Shown: in pieces, positions 1 through 7,751 of the stretch
Layout: every line of letters begins with the position of its first letter
Numbering within the stretch: the stretch's first letter is position 1
Origin: an uncultured Nostoc sp.
GTDB taxonomy: Bacteria > Cyanobacteriota > Cyanobacteriia > Cyanobacteriales > Nostocaceae
DNA: 54,009 nt
Assembly: GCF_937863485.1 (NCBI RefSeq)
Contig: NZ_CALMFY010000244.1
Location: 1-54,009 of the forward strand
Direction of reading: 5' to 3'
Position numbers and translations under genes: made by a program
The notes under the pieces: model-generated
What the model saw: the letters and a program-made list of their open reading frames with translations, nothing else
The model's database searches: none
What the model was told of the DNA's origin: nothing

Positions 1-11
1 CTATAAGAAAA

Positions 12-155
12 GAACCCCACCCTAACCCTCCCCTTAGAAAGGGGAGGGAATTAAATTTCCTGTTTCCCCCCTTAGAAAGGGGGGGAATTCGACTTGTATG
101 TACACCGCAGGCGGGGAGGTTAGCTCAAGCATAGCTTTAGCGGGGTGGGGTTCTG
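12..155. repeat. Dispersed C-rich/G-rich repeat with long inverted ends
   Basis: The outer ends (GAACCCCACC near 12 and GGGGTGGGGTTC near 145-155) are complementary, and two inner hairpins of the form CCCCTTAGAAAGGGG lie between them. Similar C-rich/G-rich blocks recur at about 30220-30305, 39150-39250 and 53950-54000. It resembles the non-coding dispersed repeats common in Nostoc genomes. No gene is seen between here and 454. Confidence 0.6.
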
Positions 156-453
156 GGTATTATGCTTAATTACCCAGACATCATATAACTTACTGTTATC
201 CTATCCAGTTAAATCGCAGTCGGCTGGTAAATTCTCAACAATTTTCCTTTTTTATAAACTCTGAATCGATAATAACTATTAGCAAAGAGGTAATATAAAT
301 TCTCTAAAATGCTGCACAAAATAAGGCATACATTCCGCCGAACAAACAAGGGAATTCTGCCCCTTGTTCAAAAGCAAGCTCACAGGTAATCGGTATAAAA
401 ATAAAAACTTAATTTATTTAGTTTTTTCTGCGCCACTAGTTAAGAGGTAATCT

Positions 454-1491
454 ATGGTGCGAAACTCAAAGCTAGGGTACAGAACGTTCCCTAAGTTTAT
501 TCTGCGTCCATCCGTTGCTATAAGTATAATTGCATCTTTATTGGTTTGTGGAATAAGTTTTTATATAGTAAAACGCTGGCATTATGCAAATCCAGAGGCA
601 CAAGTGCCAGCAACACAATTGCCACAGTTAAAAACAGTAACAGCTTTAGGGCGGATTGAACCACAGGGAAAGGTAATTAAACTCTCTGCTGCGGTGTCTA
701 CAGAAGGAAATCGGGTAGAAAAGTTGTTAGTGAAGGAGGGGGATAGGGTAAAAGCAGGACAGGTGATTGCGATTTTGAACAGCCGCGATCACTTGCAAGC
801 AGAATTAAAAGAGGTGCAGGAACAAGTGAAAGTAGCCCAGGCAAACCTAAACCGCATACAAGCAGGTGCTAAACGCGGTGAAATTGCCGCCCAAAAAGCT
901 GCGATCGCTCGACTAAAAGCAGAACACCTTGGCGATATTAATGCCCAAGCAGCAACAATTGAGCGATTCCAAGCCGAAGTGCGTAACGCCCAAACAGAAG
1001 ACGAACGCTATCAGCAACTATTTCAACAAGGTGCAATTTCCACCGAGCAAGGGGATAGCAAGCGTTTAAACTTGGAAACGGCCCAAAAAAGCTTGCAAGA
1101 AGCACAGGCACAGTTAAATCGCACCCAATCAACTAGCCAGCAAAAGATTAAAGAAGCCACAGCAACACTCGATGAAATCGCCGAAGTGCGCGGAGTGGAT
1201 GTAGAAGCTGCTCAAGCAGAAGTTAATCGTGCCATAGCAGCCATGAATCTGGCAAAAGTCAATCTCGAACAGTCCCAGGTGCGATCGCCCCAAAATGGAC
1301 AGGTATTTGAGATCCACACCCATCCTGGGGAATTAGTATCAAATGATGGCATTGCAGATATTGGACAAACCAGCCAGATGTACGTCATAGCCGAAGTTTA
1401 CGAAAGCGATATTGGCAAAGTGCATTCAGGGCAGCAAGTGCGAGTATTTGGTGATTACCTCCCGATTGAATTGCAGGGAATCTTTGTTTGA
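454..1491 (+). pseudogene. DevB/HlyD-type ABC exporter membrane fusion protein, 3'-truncated
   Basis: The 345-residue product has one N-terminal membrane anchor (about residues 17-38), a lipoyl/biotinyl-like beta segment (GRIEPQGKVIKLS, then VKEGDRVKAGQVIA), a long Ala/Gln/Glu-rich coiled coil (about 95-260) and the second half-hairpin (VRSPQNGQVFEIHTHPGELV). This is the DevB layout, the periplasmic adaptor of DevBCA-type glycolipid exporters. DevB proteins normally continue past the ELQG motif with a C-terminal barrel of several dozen residues; here the frame stops at ELQGIFV. No devC or devA gene follows, so the protein is probably a non-functional relic. A GAGG-type ribosome site precedes the ATG. 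Family assignment is firm; loss of function is inferred. Confidence 0.75.
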
Positions 1492-1576
1492 TCGTGGTGC
1501 AAGAGGAGATTATCAAAAAGCGATCGTTCACATGGAAGATGGTAAGCTCAAGTCAAAATTAAAACTATCAGCTTAG
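1478..1576 (+). pseudogene. Open-frame tail of an unidentified gene fused to the devB break
   Basis: Directly after the devB sequence loses similarity, another frame stays open and encodes ESLFDRGARGDYQKAIVHM followed by a Lys-rich end and a TAG stop. It looks like the last 30 or so codons of a different gene, which suggests a deletion junction near 1475. I do not recognise the parent family, and the fragment may be chance. Confidence 0.3.
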
Positions 1577-2255
1577 AGGATGAGTCCTCTCCCAAAGGGA
1601 GACGATGCGTGCAACCAGCGTCACCCGTTCGCCCTACAGCCCAACCCTTGCCGGGACGCCTTGCGGCGAACGGGCATCCTACGGCAGGCGTTCCCGCAGG
1701 GTAGGGCGGTTCGTTTAATAAAAATTAAGTGCATCTTCATAGCGAATTGGTATAAGTTCTGGAGTAATCCAAGCAAAGATCGTTGAAGCAGGAATCATGC
1801 CACTTCAAGTGGTTTGAGCTTCAAAAGCGTTCATTACTCAACCTCAGGACTCGTAACGTCGAGCTTTTTACTCCATCATCCAAGCTCAGAACTCGAAACG
1901 AGGAATTTTAGCTAAAATTGCTGCTATTTTACACCCTATCTCAACATCAGTAAAAGCTGTTATAAGTATATAAACGGTAATTAAGGTAGGCAAACTGACG
2001 CCACAGTATACTAATTAAGTTCTAAGATCATTGACAATGTAATACACCTTGGTTATTAAAGTTAATATCAATTCATTAAATTACAGTTACAAGTCATTCT
2101 CCCTTGTCTCCTACCCCTGCCCCTGTGCTTTCCATAAGTCCCTAGACGATTTCCCAACATCTATGGTTTTCAACAACATTTGCTTCAAACAGGAAACACT
2201 AGTAGAAATAAGCTAGTCTATTTTCCAATCTAAGCAAGGTATTTTTTATAGCTCT
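1577..2255. repeat. Gene-free stretch with REP-like palindrome cluster
   Basis: At 1590-1710 there is a G+C-rich mosaic of short repeats. It includes a perfect 10-bp inverted repeat (CCCGTTCGCC at 1624-1633, GGCGAACGGG at 1665-1674) and the modules CTCCCAAAGGGAGACG and GGCGTTCCCGCAGGG, related to the element at 14100-14340. The rest up to 2255 is AT-rich with no supportable gene. Confidence 0.55.
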
Positions 2256-3191
2256 ATGATTACTGAGAATCGCGCTAATAATTCAAACAATAAGTTGCTC
2301 GGTTTTGATGTCAAAAGTTTGACACCTAATCGCCGTGCAATAAATGTGTTAAAGGGAATATTTGCTGTTTTCCCTCTCACCTTGGCATTGCCTGTAGATG
2401 CTTTACAAGTAAAGGTGACTCCAACTAATCCTAAATTAGGAGATACGCTCTCAGTGGAGATTAATCTAGCTCATCAAGAGAATAGTACAAATCCAACAGT
2501 AGCTAGTGGTAAGAATACATACCCAGCCTTTAAAATTGCCCCCAATCAGTATCGGGCTTTTGTTCCTACAACTCCACTAGAAAAAGCTGGAACTAGACCA
2601 CTTCGGGTTGCAGCGGATGGTCAGGTGCAAAACTTGGCAGTGAATGTGCTTAATCGTAAATTTCCTATACAGCGCATTACTTTGCCACCTGGCAAAGCCG
2701 GAGTGGATGCCACAGAATATGAACTAAAACGGGTGGCAGCTTTCAAGGCACTACAAACACCACAAAAGTATTGGAATGGAGTATTTCTGAAGCCAAATGC
2801 TGGGCGGATGAGTACAAACTATGGTGTACGTCGCTACTATAATGGTACATTTGCAAAAGACTACTATCATCGTGGTCTTGACTACGCTGGTGCTGCCGGT
2901 TCACCCGTGATTGCCCCAGCCGCTGGGCGAGTTGCTTTGGTAGGTAGGGTATCCCAAGGGTTTCGGGTTCACGGTAACGTAGTTGGCATTGACCACGGTC
3001 AAGGAGTAATCAGTATTTTCATGCACCTGAGTCGTATTAACGTTAAAGAAGGTGATTTTGTGAAAGCTGGTCAACTAATTGGCGCAGTGGGTTCCACTGG
3101 TGCTGCCACGGGTCCACATTTACACTGGGGTCTATATGTCAACGGACAATCTGTTGATCCAACACCTTGGCGGACTAAGGTCGTTAACTAG
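2256..3191 (+). CDS. M23-family (LytM) peptidoglycan endopeptidase
   Basis: The 311-residue protein has a hydrophobic N-terminal export segment (about 33-50, ending near PVDAL), an Ig-like beta region (about 50-135) and a C-terminal peptidase M23 domain (about 185-305). Zinc ligands of the LytM family are visible: His and Asp of HRGLDYAG, and the HLHWG motif after GSTGAATGP. The family cleaves peptide crosslinks of peptidoglycan in the periplasm. All ligands are present, so it should be active. It is upstream and co-oriented with a ComFB gene and close to an L,D-transpeptidase, a cell-wall context. The start is the ATG at 2256, which gives the expected export signal. Confidence 0.9.
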   Translation: MITENRANNSNNKLLGFDVKSLTPNRRAINVLKGIFAVFPLTLALPVDALQVKVTPTNPKLGDTLSVEINLAHQENSTNPTVASGKNTYPAFKIAPNQYRAFVPTTPLEKAGTRPLRVAADGQVQNLAVNVLNRKFPIQRITLPPGKAGVDATEYELKRVAAFKALQTPQKYWNGVFLKPNAGRMSTNYGVRRYYNGTFAKDYYHRGLDYAGAAGSPVIAPAAGRVALVGRVSQGFRVHGNVVGIDHGQGVISIFMHLSRINVKEGDFVKAGQLIGAVGSTGAATGPHLHWGLYVNGQSVDPTPWRTKVVN

Positions 3192-3297
3192 TAGAGGCGG
3201 AATTGATCGCGTCTGTGCATAATTTGTGTTTTTTTTGCTGAGAATTAGGCAAAAGAAATTGGATTGATACCGTCCCTACCTTGCTTGGCTAACATAA

Positions 3298-3852
3298 ATG
3301 ATGATCAGCGTTATGAGTATCGAAAAAATTGTAGAACAAGCTCTCCAGGATGGTTATTTAACACCAGCAATGGAAGCAGAAGTCGGTAGAATCTGTGACA
3401 ACGCCTCGGAACTCTCAATTGAAGAGTATATGGCACTCGATCGGCTGATGGGAGCACTATTGACTGGTGAGGTAGTGGCGGTACCTCGGAAACAATTCAT
3501 TAACGTCATGGAAGAATTGGTACTGACTGAAGCGATCGCCCGAGTCGCAGAAATTGAAGCCACCAGCGAAAGTTCTCTAGATGTCGGCGATATTGCTGCT
3601 TACGCTCTCAATCGGTTACCACCTTTGTATGCTACTACAGAAGAAGGTGCTACCTTCCAGCGCCAAACGGCTCGGGCACAACTGCAAGAATTAATTTCTC
3701 AGCAAGTAAGTGAGGCAATTAACCGTTACCTTGATCGACCCCATTTCTTCCCAGAACGGCAAGCCTTAGGCAAAAACACTGGCAATGAGGTTGTACGTCA
3801 AGTTAGTGCTTTACTCCAGACATACGCACCTAACTTTGAGCAAAAATTATAA
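3298..3852 (+). CDS. ComFB-family protein (putative c-di-GMP receptor)
   Basis: The 184-residue soluble protein matches the late-competence ComFB family: an N-terminal stretch IEKIVEQALQDGYLTPAMEAE, a helical middle, then the ComFB core (NVMEELVLTEAIARVAE, DVGDIAAYALNRLPPLYATT, QISQQVSEAI-like C-terminal helix). In Anabaena PCC 7120 a ComFB-domain protein (CdgR) has been reported to bind c-di-GMP and influence cell size; applying that here is inference. The translation start may be the third Met (3313, MSIEKIVEQ), since three in-frame ATGs lie within 18 bases. It sits about 100 bases after the M23 peptidase gene on the same strand. Confidence 0.8.
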   Translation: MMISVMSIEKIVEQALQDGYLTPAMEAEVGRICDNASELSIEEYMALDRLMGALLTGEVVAVPRKQFINVMEELVLTEAIARVAEIEATSESSLDVGDIAAYALNRLPPLYATTEEGATFQRQTARAQLQELISQQVSEAINRYLDRPHFFPERQALGKNTGNEVVRQVSALLQTYAPNFEQKL

Positions 3853-3914
3853 CTTTAAGAGTCATTAGTCATTTGTCAGGAGTTTTAGACAAAGGACAAA
3901 GGACTCTTAATTAA

Positions 3915-4892
3915 TCAATCACGCACTAACACTGTTGTCCCTAAACTCACTTGCTCATACAACAATCGGACATCAGAATTACGCATTCTTAGGCAGCCGT
4001 GGGATACAGCCGTTCCTACCAGGCCAATATCCGGTGTGCCATGAAAGCCAATTTCATTCCTTCCATCTGACCAAAAACCAATCCATCTGTCTCCCAAGGG
4101 ACTATCCGTACCAGCCTGAAATACTTTACCAGTGATCGGATGACGCCAGATTGGATAGTGTCGCATGTGGATCACCTGGAAAGAACCTGTGGGCGTTTCC
4201 CAACCTTTCTTACCTACAGCAATTGGGTAGCTGGCTATGACCTCATCTCCTGCGTAAACATAGGTGCGGCGATCACTTAAATCAACCATTACTTGCGTCT
4301 TGGCATCAGCCAGCCTATTAGATGGTATTTGTTGGGCTGAAGCCTGAGACCATAGAGCTTTTGGCCAACTATCCGCAACTGGATTTTGTCTTTCTGCTTG
4401 CGCCACCAGCCGCGTCTTAGTTGGTAGGTCGGTTGCTTCAGCTACATCATTCTTAATTATTTGAGGCTGAGTTTGAGGCTTAATAGCAGCAGACCTGAGT
4501 GTAGGCGTCTTCCGAACAATTGTGTGTCTATCAGTTGCTTTGGCTACATTCTTCTTAATTATTTTCGATTTAGTTTGAGGCTTAATAGCAGAGGACTTTG
4601 GTGTAAACGCCCTCTGAGGAGTTGAGCCTTGGGTAACTTCACCAACTGGCACAGATGCACCCAGCGCAATTTCCCCTAAACTCACTTGTGAAACATTCTT
4701 GTAGACTTTCTCTGAGCGGTTTCCCTTAGGATTGGTTAGGGTAGAATCTCGCCGCATCGAAGTAGATGCAGACTTATCAGACTGCCCTTGGGCCGTAGTA
4801 ATGCGCCAATGGACAGCTAAAGATAAAAATGCTGTGCCAAAACAGAGCAACATTACCATCCGCCCTACAGATTCGTTTCTTACCATTGCCAT
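3915..4892 (-). CDS. L,D-transpeptidase (YkuD domain)
   Basis: The 325-residue protein has an N-terminal membrane anchor or uncleaved signal (about 11-30), a long low-complexity linker (35-195) and a C-terminal YkuD domain (about 200-325). The catalytic signature is intact: HGTPD followed by SHGCLRM with the nucleophilic Cys. These enzymes make 3-3 peptidoglycan crosslinks or attach proteins to the wall. The linker contains an internal duplication (residues 97-121 and 131-155, both with IKPQT and a following AT-D). It converges with the ComFB gene. Its start overlaps nothing and gives a normal signal anchor. Confidence 0.9.
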   Translation of the reverse strand: MAMVRNESVGRMVMLLCFGTAFLSLAVHWRITTAQGQSDKSASTSMRRDSTLTNPKGNRSEKVYKNVSQVSLGEIALGASVPVGEVTQGSTPQRAFTPKSSAIKPQTKSKIIKKNVAKATDRHTIVRKTPTLRSAAIKPQTQPQIIKNDVAEATDLPTKTRLVAQAERQNPVADSWPKALWSQASAQQIPSNRLADAKTQVMVDLSDRRTYVYAGDEVIASYPIAVGKKGWETPTGSFQVIHMRHYPIWRHPITGKVFQAGTDSPLGDRWIGFWSDGRNEIGFHGTPDIGLVGTAVSHGCLRMRNSDVRLLYEQVSLGTTVLVRD

Positions 4893-5165
4893 CGCCTATT
4901 GTTTATCCCTGACATATCCAGCCGAGCAATTGGATGTGTTCATCATCCGATTATCAAAAATTTATCAATACTTATCATTTCCGATATAAATCTGCCAACA
5001 CCTCTGGGCAAACTAAGACTATGCAAATTGTCCCAGCAGCAAAACTCCAAGTGACCAACCTCATTCCTCCAAAGTTCTGGGGGTTGTAAGCCAATACTCG
5101 GACTTTCTGATGGAACTTTTGAAATGTAGCAATCAATCATTAATGGTGTAGGTGGGAGAAAAACC

Positions 5166-5315
5166 ATGTTTGAAAAACTATTGCTAGCAGTCACAATTAC
5201 ATTTTCCCTCAATTTCTTTTTTCAAGTTCGCGTACCAGAGCAACAAAATGGTGCTAGCTACGGTTCACAACCAGAACAATCAGCAACTATTCTGGTAACA
5301 AAATCAAAAAAATAA
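5166..5315 (+). CDS. Small secreted or membrane peptide, 49 aa
   Basis: A 49-codon frame starts MFEKLLLAVTITFSLNFFF, a clear hydrophobic signal-like helix, and ends in a short polar tail with a Lys-rich end. A GGGAGAAAAACC ribosome-site-like sequence lies just before the ATG. Function unknown. Support comes from the signal-like start and position between two envelope-related loci; no family is recognised. Confidence 0.45.
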   Translation: MFEKLLLAVTITFSLNFFFQVRVPEQQNGASYGSQPEQSATILVTKSKK

Positions 5316-5623
5316 ATCACCATTATAGTAACCACAGCAACTCAACTTCCAGAAATTATTGCCTGAATTTTAAAGGTATCAAGAAGTTAGAATTACAAAA
5401 TTTTTATCTTCATCCTTATAACCAGATTTAATTATTTTTATCAAGCGTATATACCCAGTTGCTAAAATGACAAAAATGTGCATATTGCTGTGCCTTTGTT
5501 AGTTGATGGGTGCAAGGGCAACTATGCGAACAGTATAAGGAAAAAGTGGCTCTCCTTATTGCTATAAATGTATCCAAAATTGTATGCTTCAGTGTTCCAG
5601 TCATAAATCCGTCACCTTAGCAT
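5316..5623. other. Gene-free upstream region of sigG
   Basis: AT-rich intergenic DNA with no supportable gene. The only structured element seen is the ECF-type promoter annotated immediately downstream. Confidence 0.5.
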
Positions 5624-5650
5624 GGAACTTCTGTCCCATTAGCAGGTCTA
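5624..5650 (+). promoter_or_regulatory. ECF-sigma-type promoter ahead of sigG
   Basis: GGAAC at 5624-5628 is followed after exactly 17 bases by GTCTA at 5646-5650, which matches the general ECF promoter pattern (GGAAC box, 16-17 bp spacer, GTC box). It ends 33 bases before the sigG ATG. ECF sigma genes commonly drive themselves, so autoregulation is likely; this is inferred from sequence only. Confidence 0.6.
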
Positions 5651-5683
5651 ATAGATAGGGATGATTTAGAGCCAGTACGATCT

Positions 5684-6340
5684 ATGAGTCAGTCGATTAC
5701 TGTATCCTGGTCAACGGTTGATGCAAAGTATCCAGAAGCATCAGTGCAAGTTGACAAACTCCCTAATCACGATTTAATTTTGCGCTGTCAAGCGGGACTG
5801 CGACCAGATCGTGCTGCGTTTGCAGAACTATTACGCCGCTATCAAAGTCAAGTTGATAAAGTTCTATACCACCTGGCTCCAGATTGGGCTGACAGAGCCG
5901 ATTTGGCTCAAGAAGTTTGGATTCGAGTCTATCGGAATATTAACCGATTACAAGAGCCTGCTAAATTTCGGGGCTGGTTAAGCCGCATTGCCACCAACTT
6001 GTTTTATGATGAGTTGCGTAAACGCAAGCGGGTTATGAGTCCTTTGTCACTGGATGCTCCCCGCTTGTTAGAGGACGGCGAGATGGATTGGGAAATCGCC
6101 GGCGATACCCCAGGTCCTGAAGAAGAACTGACAACTAGAGAATTTTACGAGCAATTGCGGGAAGCGATCGCGGATTTACCAGAAGTCTTTCGTACTACTA
6201 TTGTCCTCAGAGAAATCGAAGGCATGGCATACGAAGAAATTGCCGAAATCACTGGAGTTTCATTAGGAACTGTGAAATCAAGAATTGCCAGAGCTAGATC
6301 GAGGCTACAAGCTCACTTGCAGAATTATCTAGACTCCTAA
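5684..6340 (+). CDS. sigG: ECF (group 3) RNA polymerase sigma factor SigG
   Basis: The 218-residue protein has region 2 (about 40-115: LLRRYQSQVDKVLYHLAPD, DLAQEVWIRVYRNINRLQEP, KFRGWLSRIATNLFYDELRKRKR) and region 4 (about 155-215: LPEVFRTTIVLREIEGMAYEEIAEITGVSLGTVKSRIARAR). The order ComFB, then ECF sigma, then membrane anti-sigma matches the sigG locus of Anabaena/Nostoc, where SigG controls envelope-stress genes and is antagonised by the product of the next gene. The assignment to sigG rests on domain type and gene order; the ECF class itself is certain. Confidence 0.85.
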   Translation: MSQSITVSWSTVDAKYPEASVQVDKLPNHDLILRCQAGLRPDRAAFAELLRRYQSQVDKVLYHLAPDWADRADLAQEVWIRVYRNINRLQEPAKFRGWLSRIATNLFYDELRKRKRVMSPLSLDAPRLLEDGEMDWEIAGDTPGPEEELTTREFYEQLREAIADLPEVFRTTIVLREIEGMAYEEIAEITGVSLGTVKSRIARARSRLQAHLQNYLDS

Positions 6341-6424
6341 TTTACAGCATCTTGCCTCTGCCCAATGGCAGAATTTAAGCATTGATTAAGAATTACTACA
6401 AAGATGTAGATCGCCTCTGCCTTT

Positions 6425-6500
6425 AGGAGGAAAATTGGCTAATTTTTCCGAATTTCCGTCCAGTTTACCCGTGTTTAAATTGGTAATAATGTTAAGATGA
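6425..6500 (+). promoter_or_regulatory. Strong SD and 21-codon leader ORF overlapping the anti-sigma start
   Basis: A very strong ribosome site (AGGAGG, 6425-6430) sits 4 bases before a TTG at 6435. The frame from that TTG runs 21 codons (MANFSEFPSSLPVFKLVIML, then R) and ends in a TGA that overlaps the anti-sigma ATG as ATGA at 6497-6500. The anti-sigma gene itself has no good SD, so translational coupling through this leader is plausible. No homologue is known to me. Confidence 0.35.
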
Positions 6501-7111
6501 CTACTGATTCTCAGTTTTACGACCGTTCTCCTTTGCAACTTCCTCAAGATTTGTCAGATGGAATGGCCAAGCATACCAATGAATCAACGGGTCTTATGGA
6601 TATGGTGAAGCGCGATCGCTTCGAGTTATTGAGTGCTTATCTCGATGGTGAAGTCACAGCCCCAGAACGCAGGCAAGTAGAAGAATGGCTGGCAAATGAT
6701 GCCTCAGTTCAATGCTTGTATGCCCGACTCTTAAAGCTGCGCCAAGGCTTGCGGACTCTCCCAGTGCCAACAGCCCAACAGTCACCAGAAGTAACAGTTC
6801 AGCAAGTATTGACACGTTTGCGCCGCCGTTCCCGTTTAAACTGGATGGTGGGAGGTGCAGCCATTGCTGCTTGTGTAATCGGTGCAGTATCTGGCTTAGT
6901 ATCTGGTGGTTCGAGTCCGCCGCAACTGGCACAACGACCAGAAATAGAACCGATACAAACGTCATCAGCGTCTATGGTTCCACTTTCCCCGCTGATGGTA
7001 GGACTAAATAACCCGGTAATTGAAATTCCGAAAGCAGCAGTAGCTTCTCCAGAAAATCCAATCTATCCGGTACAGCCGCAACGGCACGACTCTAAACAGG
7101 ATATAAACTAA
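6497..7111 (+). CDS. Membrane-bound anti-sigma factor of SigG
   Basis: The 204-residue protein has an N-terminal cytoplasmic anti-sigma domain (about 38-95, ERFELLSAYLDGEV-like helix, then PERRQVEEWLANDASVQ) without the His-Cys-Cys zinc motif, one transmembrane helix (about 116-138, WMVGGAAIAACVIGAVSG) and a Pro/Ser-rich periplasmic tail. This topology fits an anti-sigma factor that senses envelope stress. It lies 156 bases after sigG on the same strand. In Nostoc punctiforme the equivalent is called SapG; I infer the correspondence from position and architecture. Confidence 0.75.
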   Translation: MTTDSQFYDRSPLQLPQDLSDGMAKHTNESTGLMDMVKRDRFELLSAYLDGEVTAPERRQVEEWLANDASVQCLYARLLKLRQGLRTLPVPTAQQSPEVTVQQVLTRLRRRSRLNWMVGGAAIAACVIGAVSGLVSGGSSPPQLAQRPEIEPIQTSSASMVPLSPLMVGLNNPVIEIPKAAVASPENPIYPVQPQRHDSKQDIN

Positions 7112-7124
7112 TCGCATTAACAGT

Positions 7125-7580
7125 TCACAGATCATAACTGTACTTTGCTGTTAAACCACAGCCTGTCCACCAGCCGTCAGGTTGGAGGAATCCTCCTAAT
7201 TGGTTAACTTGGTCTAGAGTCATCAAATAAACCCAAGCCCAACCCAGAGAGAGCGACTGTAGCTGATAAACCTCGATAATTTGTCGATTATAAAGGTTTT
7301 CTGATGGTTGTCTAGTAGGTTGGTAATTTTCCAGCATATCTAGCTCATTTAAAATCCTTAGGTTGGAAAAAGAAAGTAAATATCCATAAACTTGGGTATT
7401 CCCTAGCGTCATCGCTGGGTAGCCCATTGGCAGAGCAAACAATTTACCTTGTACAAAAGCTCTTTTAACATCTATTATCTTGTCAGCACAGTATTTTTTA
7501 TAGTTAGCTTCACCTGGTTTGAGTGTGCCGTAGACAAAAACCCGCACCAAATCGGAAAATTGTATATTTGATTCAACCAT
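7125..7580 (-). CDS. Gamma-glutamylcyclotransferase (GGCT/AIG2-like) family protein
   Basis: The 151-residue protein starts with the family signature VFVYGTLKPGEANY (about 14-27). It has the short beta-barrel core and the acidic catalytic position in LNELDMLENYQP (about 90-102). GGCT-like enzymes release 5-oxoproline from gamma-glutamyl compounds; the physiological substrate here is unknown. It converges with the anti-sigma gene and is divergent from leuS. Confidence 0.8.
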   Translation of the reverse strand: MVESNIQFSDLVRVFVYGTLKPGEANYKKYCADKIIDVKRAFVQGKLFALPMGYPAMTLGNTQVYGYLLSFSNLRILNELDMLENYQPTRQPSENLYNRQIIEVYQLQSLSLGWAWVYLMTLDQVNQLGGFLQPDGWWTGCGLTAKYSYDL

Positions 7581-7687
7581 CTAAACCTTCATCAAATGAC
7601 TCTTACTATACCTGAAACACTAGCAGTTCGGGCATAATCAGGCTGATGCTCAATTATATAAATCTGTGAGTAGTTGACCTACAATAT

Positions 7688-7726
7688 AGGTTAACCTAGC
7701 AGGTTGACATAGTAGGTTAACCTAGA
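7688..7726 (+). repeat. Three 13-bp tandem repeats with palindromic core before leuS
   Basis: Three consecutive 13-bp units: AGGTTAACCTAGC (7688-7700), AGGTTGACATAGT (7701-7713) and AGGTTAACCTAGA (7714-7726). The first and third contain the palindrome TAGGTTAACCTA, and a diverged AGTTGACCTAC lies just upstream (7672). They end 25 bases before the leuS start codon, between any promoter and the ribosome site, so they could be operator sites or transcript structure. Confidence 0.65.
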
Positions 7727-7751
7727 CAGACCCAGTAGGAGAATTTTTTTG

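Noticed and set aside
4943..5212. 89-codon minus-strand frame
   Set aside because: No protein-like signature. It overlaps the supported 49-residue secreted peptide on the other strand and the intergenic region.
6905..6925. GGTTCGAGTCCGCC resembling a tRNA T-arm
   Set aside because: It lies inside the anti-sigma coding sequence and no acceptor, D or anticodon stem fits around it.
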